Below are positions 61,171-64,000 of a stretch of 64,000 bases of DNA, in pieces (position 1 is the first letter of the stretch; each line of letters begins with the position of its first letter). The stretch is from Deinococcus roseus. Lineage in GTDB: Bacteria; Deinococcota; Deinococci; Deinococcales; Deinococcaceae. Where the stretch lies: the NCBI RefSeq assembly GCF_014646895.1, contig NZ_BMOD01000009.1, forward strand, positions 1-64,000. The letters run 5' to 3'. Under the pieces are notes generated by a model. It made no database searches. It was not told the DNA's origin and saw only the letters and a list, made by a program, of their open reading frames with translations. Both the position numbers and the translations under genes were made by a program.

Positions 61171-62677
61171 AGCCTTCCGTGAGATTCTTTCGCCCGAAGC
61201 CCTGGAATTTTTGCAGAAGCTGCATGTGGAATTCAATGCCCGCAGGCTGGACCTGCTGCAGAGACGCGAAGACCGCAAATTGCGACTGGACGCTGGAGAA
61301 AGCTTTGGTTTCCTGCCCGAAACCGAACACATCCGCACCTCAGACTGGAAGGTCAGCCCGGCACCGCAGGATTTGCAGGACCGCCGGGTGGAGATCACTG
61401 GCCCCGTGGACCGCAAAATGGTGATCAATGCGCTGAACAGCGGCGCAAAAGTCTTCATGGCCGATTTTGAAGATGCCAACAGCCCCACCTGGGAGAACTG
61501 CATCCAGGGCCAGATCAATCTGAGAGACGCTGTTGCAAAAACCATCTCCTTTGAAGGATCCGGCAAAACCTACACCCTGAACGATGAAATCGCCACCCTG
61601 CTGGTCCGTCCCAGAGGCTGGCATCTGGACGAGAAACACCTGCTGTTCTTTGGCATCGAGGTTTCGGCCAGTCTGTTTGATTTCGGGCTGTACATCTTTC
61701 ACAACCACGAGCAGCTGAAGAAAAACGGCACCGGAGCTTACTTTTACCTGCCCAAAATGGAAAGCCACCTGGAAGCCAGATTGTGGAACGATGTGTTCAA
61801 GTTTACGGAGGACCAGCTGGGGCTGGAACGGGGATTTATCCGGGCCACGGTGTTGATTGAAACCCTCCCTGCTGCCTTCGAGATGGAGGAAATCCTGTAT
61901 GAACTGCGCGAGCACTCTGCAGGCCTGAACTGCGGACGCTGGGATTACATCTTCAGTGCGATCAAGAAACTGCGCTCCAGAAAAGACTTTATTTTGCCAG
62001 ATCGGGGCAAGGTCACCATGAATGCCCACATGATGCGCTCTTACTCGAAGCTCGCCATTCAGACCTGCCACAAACGGGGAGCACACGCCATTGGCGGCAT
62101 GAGTGCTTTCATTCCCGTCAAAAACGATGAGGAGGCCAATAAAAAAGCCTTCGAGCAGGTGCGTATGGACAAAGAACGCGAAGCCGGAGACGGACACGAC
62201 GGCACCTGGGTGGCCCACCCCGGCATGGTGCAAATCGCAAAAGAGGTCTTTGACCGCCTGATGCCCGAAGCCAACCAGCTTTCCAGGATTCCAGAAGCGC
62301 AGATCACCGTGCAGGACTTGCTGACCGTTCCAGAAGGGACCATCACCGAACAGGGGCTCAGGCAGAACATCAATGTGGGCATCCAGTACATCTGGTTCTG
62401 GCTCTCAGGATCTGGAGCAGCACCCATCAACAACCTGATGGAAGACGCGGCCACAGCAGAAATTTCCAGAACGCAGGTCTGGCAATGGATGCAGCACGGG
62501 GCACAACTGGAAGACGGGCGCACCGTGACGCAAGAACTGGCCCAGCAGATCCTGCAAGAAGAACTCGAAAAACTGGGGGAGAAGTACCAGAAAGCTGCAG
62601 ACCTGTTCTGGAAAGTGGCCTGCACCACCCCCCTGATCGACTTCCTCACCGTGCCGGGTTACGAGCTTCTGGCCTGA
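61145..62677 (+). CDS. aceB: Malate synthase A
   Basis: 510 residues, length normal for form A. It condenses glyoxylate with acetyl-CoA to malate. [20 protein letters not shown] binds magnesium, [14 protein letters not shown] holds the catalytic Arg, and [20 protein letters not shown] carries the C-terminal catalytic Asp region. I chose the ATG at 61145, inside the regulator's 3' end. No isocitrate lyase gene is next to it; the neighbours instead make glyoxylate from ureides. The next gene starts 1 bp after its stop. Confidence 0.94.
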   Translation: MTLLAQAPEAFREILSPEALEFLQKLHVEFNARRLDLLQRREDRKLRLDAGESFGFLPETEHIRTSDWKVSPAPQDLQDRRVEITGPVDRKMVINALNSGAKVFMADFEDANSPTWENCIQGQINLRDAVAKTISFEGSGKTYTLNDEIATLLVRPRGWHLDEKHLLFFGIEVSASLFDFGLYIFHNHEQLKKNGTGAYFYLPKMESHLEARLWNDVFKFTEDQLGLERGFIRATVLIETLPAAFEMEEILYELREHSAGLNCGRWDYIFSAIKKLRSRKDFILPDRGKVTMNAHMMRSYSKLAIQTCHKRGAHAIGGMSAFIPVKNDEEANKKAFEQVRMDKEREAGDGHDGTWVAHPGMVQIAKEVFDRLMPEANQLSRIPEAQITVQDLLTVPEGTITEQGLRQNINVGIQYIWFWLSGSGAAPINNLMEDAATAEISRTQVWQWMQHGAQLEDGRTVTQELAQQILQEELEKLGEKYQKAADLFWKVACTTPLIDFLTVPGYELLA

Positions 62678-62678
62678 C

Positions 62679-63902
62679 ATGGACGCCCGGACCCTGACCG
62701 AACAGGTGCTGAAACGCTGTGAACTGCTGTCCCACTGCACCGATGTGCCGGGACAGGTTCACCGGTTGTTTCTGTCTTCCGCCACCCGTGCCGCCCACCG
62801 TTACCTCACAGACTGGATGAAAGAAGCCGGTCTGGAGGTGCGCGTTGACCCCATCGGCAACGTGCGGGGCATCAAACGCAGCAAGAACCCGCAGGCCAGG
62901 ACCTTTCTGGTGGCCTCCCACATCGACACCGTGCCAAATGCAGGCAAATATGACGGCACGCTGGGTGTCCTGATGGGCATTGCCCTGGCAGGGCTTTTCA
63001 GAGCAGAGGACCTGCAGCACCACCTGGAAATCGTGGCTTTCAGCGAGGAAGAAGGGGTCAGGTTTCAGCAGCCTTTTCTGGGATCAAGCGTGCTGGCAGG
63101 CACCTTCCAGTCCGACTGGCTCAAGAAAAAAGACTTTGAAAACCAGAGCCTGTCAGAAACCCTTTTCAAATGGGACCTGGACCAGAACCGCATCCCCATT
63201 GAGGCTTTTGAACCCAGAGAACTGCTGGGGTACCTGGAAATCCACATCGAACAGGGACCCGTGCTGGCAGACCAGAACCTTCCTGTGGGCGTGGTCAGTG
63301 GGATTGTCGGCCAGAGCCGCCTGAACCTGACTTTTCTGGGTCAGGCTGGACACGCCGGAACCACCCCCATGCCCCTGCGCAAAGATGCCCTGACTGGAGC
63401 GGCAGAATTCATCTGCTGGACCGAGGAATACGCCCTGAGCAACCCCGGTCTGGTCGCCACGGTGGGCAAAGTGGAGGTGAGGCCCAACACCAGCAACGTG
63501 ATCCCCGAACAGGTCACCGTCAGCCTGGATGTGCGCCACCTCTCCGACGAGAAGCGCGTGACCGCCGTGCAGGAACTGCTGCACCAGGCCCACATGATCT
63601 GCCAGAAAAGAAACCTCGGGCTGCAACACGAATTCCCCCTGGACCAGCAGGCCGTGATCTGCGAGGACCGTTTCATGGAGGCCCTGCTGGACGCCTGCAA
63701 ATTCTGTGGATTGCCCGAATTCACCCTGCCCAGCGGAGCAGGACATGATGCAATGGTGCTGGCGAAAGTCACGGACATTGCCATGCTGTTCGTGCGCTCA
63801 CCCAATGCCATCAGCCACCACCCCTCTGAAACCGTAGAGCCCGAAGATGTTGAGGCCGCCCTGAAAGCATCAGGGCATTTCCTGAGCCAGATCCTGAGGT
63901 GA
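62679..63902 (+). CDS. allC: M20 family amidohydrolase, probable allantoate amidohydrolase
   Basis: 407 residues, zinc-dependent amidohydrolase family with allantoate amidohydrolase and N-carbamoyl amino-acid hydrolase. LVASHIDTVPNAGKYDGTLG gives the first His and Asp metal ligands; FSEEEGVRF gives the catalytic and metal Glu; IEIHIEQGPVL holds a further His. AGHAGTTPMPLRKDA and the late SGAGHDAMVLA are family hallmarks. Allantoate is preferred as substrate because malate synthase precedes and an ureidoglycine aminohydrolase-like frame follows 3 bp later. Confidence 0.87.
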   Translation: MDARTLTEQVLKRCELLSHCTDVPGQVHRLFLSSATRAAHRYLTDWMKEAGLEVRVDPIGNVRGIKRSKNPQARTFLVASHIDTVPNAGKYDGTLGVLMGIALAGLFRAEDLQHHLEIVAFSEEEGVRFQQPFLGSSVLAGTFQSDWLKKKDFENQSLSETLFKWDLDQNRIPIEAFEPRELLGYLEIHIEQGPVLADQNLPVGVVSGIVGQSRLNLTFLGQAGHAGTTPMPLRKDALTGAAEFICWTEEYALSNPGLVATVGKVEVRPNTSNVIPEQVTVSLDVRHLSDEKRVTAVQELLHQAHMICQKRNLGLQHEFPLDQQAVICEDRFMEALLDACKFCGLPEFTLPSGAGHDAMVLAKVTDIAMLFVRSPNAISHHPSETVEPEDVEAALKASGHFLSQILR

Positions 63903-63905
63903 ACC

Positions 63906-64000
63906 ATGCAAAGACTGGGCTTCACAAGATCCAAGATCCGCAGCAACTACACCCTGCACACCCCCGATGCCTTCGTGCGCGCCCCCCTGCCAGGGATGCA
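63906..64000 (+). CDS. Start of a probable (S)-ureidoglycine aminohydrolase, cut by the window end
   Basis: Only 31 codons are present: MQRLGFTRSKIRSNYTLHTP then DAFVRAPLPGM. The TP-D-x-x-V-x-x-PLPG pattern and the preceding TRS are those of the N-terminus of the cupin enzyme that converts ureidoglycine to ureidoglycolate (AllE/YlbA group). It begins 3 bp after the allantoate amidohydrolase stop, as the next step of the same pathway. The identification rests on a short segment and context. Confidence 0.6.
   Translation, partial: MQRLGFTRSKIRSNYTLHTPDAFVRAPLPGM

Overview
The window looks like chromosomal DNA of a Deinococcus-type bacterium. This is inferred from gene content and style, because no rRNA or tRNA is present to confirm it. 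GC is moderate and lipoproteins are frequent. Many starts look leaderless, with a TANNNT -10 box 5 to 8 nt before the ATG and no Shine-Dalgarno; other genes carry strong AAGGAG or GGAGG sites. I see no rRNA, tRNA, CRISPR array, transposase or prophage. Most of the sequence is ordinary chromosomal coding; two stretches (about 340-3080 and 46730-47080) are clearly AT-rich and look acquired.

Layout. 0.5-10.7 kb: a large mosaic PA14 lipoprotein, a YqhA-type membrane protein, a secreted GH3 glycosidase, a 700-bp gap with a possible small RNA, and a delta-60-repeat lipoprotein. 10.8-16.8 kb: a 23-codon ORF with a strong ribosome site, a ThuA-like protein, acetoacetyl-CoA synthetase, a two-gene unit of unknown function, and a GntR regulator divergent from azlCD. 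16.8-21.6 kb: a repeat-containing lipoprotein and two GGDEF proteins.

22-36 kb is a carbohydrate locus: LacI regulator, GH31 alpha-xylosidase, two LplB/YtcP-type permeases and a binding protein, GH95 alpha-fucosidase, GH42 beta-galactosidase, and after an SMI1/KNR4 protein an aldo/keto reductase. Copies of a CGAATCGATTCG-type palindrome sit before the GH31 gene (two), before the transporter and before the reductase, so the locus looks like one regulon. The enzyme set fits removal of xylose, galactose and fucose side chains from xyloglucan-type oligosaccharides.

36-50 kb: an XRE/MmyB-type regulator behind three perfect-period 16-bp repeats, an alpha/beta hydrolase, a HEAT-like secreted protein, a flavoprotein oxidase, a TPR-like protein whose stop codon overlaps the start of a 47-codon secreted peptide gene (a Rap-Phr-like arrangement and the most interesting feature here), 3-hydroxybutyrate dehydrogenase, a MalT/SARP-type regulator, an MFS exporter with its MarR regulator, and a universal stress protein.

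50-64 kb: a PAS-GAF-GGDEF-EAL protein, a SorC regulator, an orphan sugar-binding protein, a five-PAS-GAF-GGDEF protein, and at the right edge a tight operon of a YheO-type regulator, malate synthase, an allantoate amidohydrolase-like M20 enzyme and the start of an apparent ureidoglycine aminohydrolase. This operon would take ureides to glyoxylate and then to malate.
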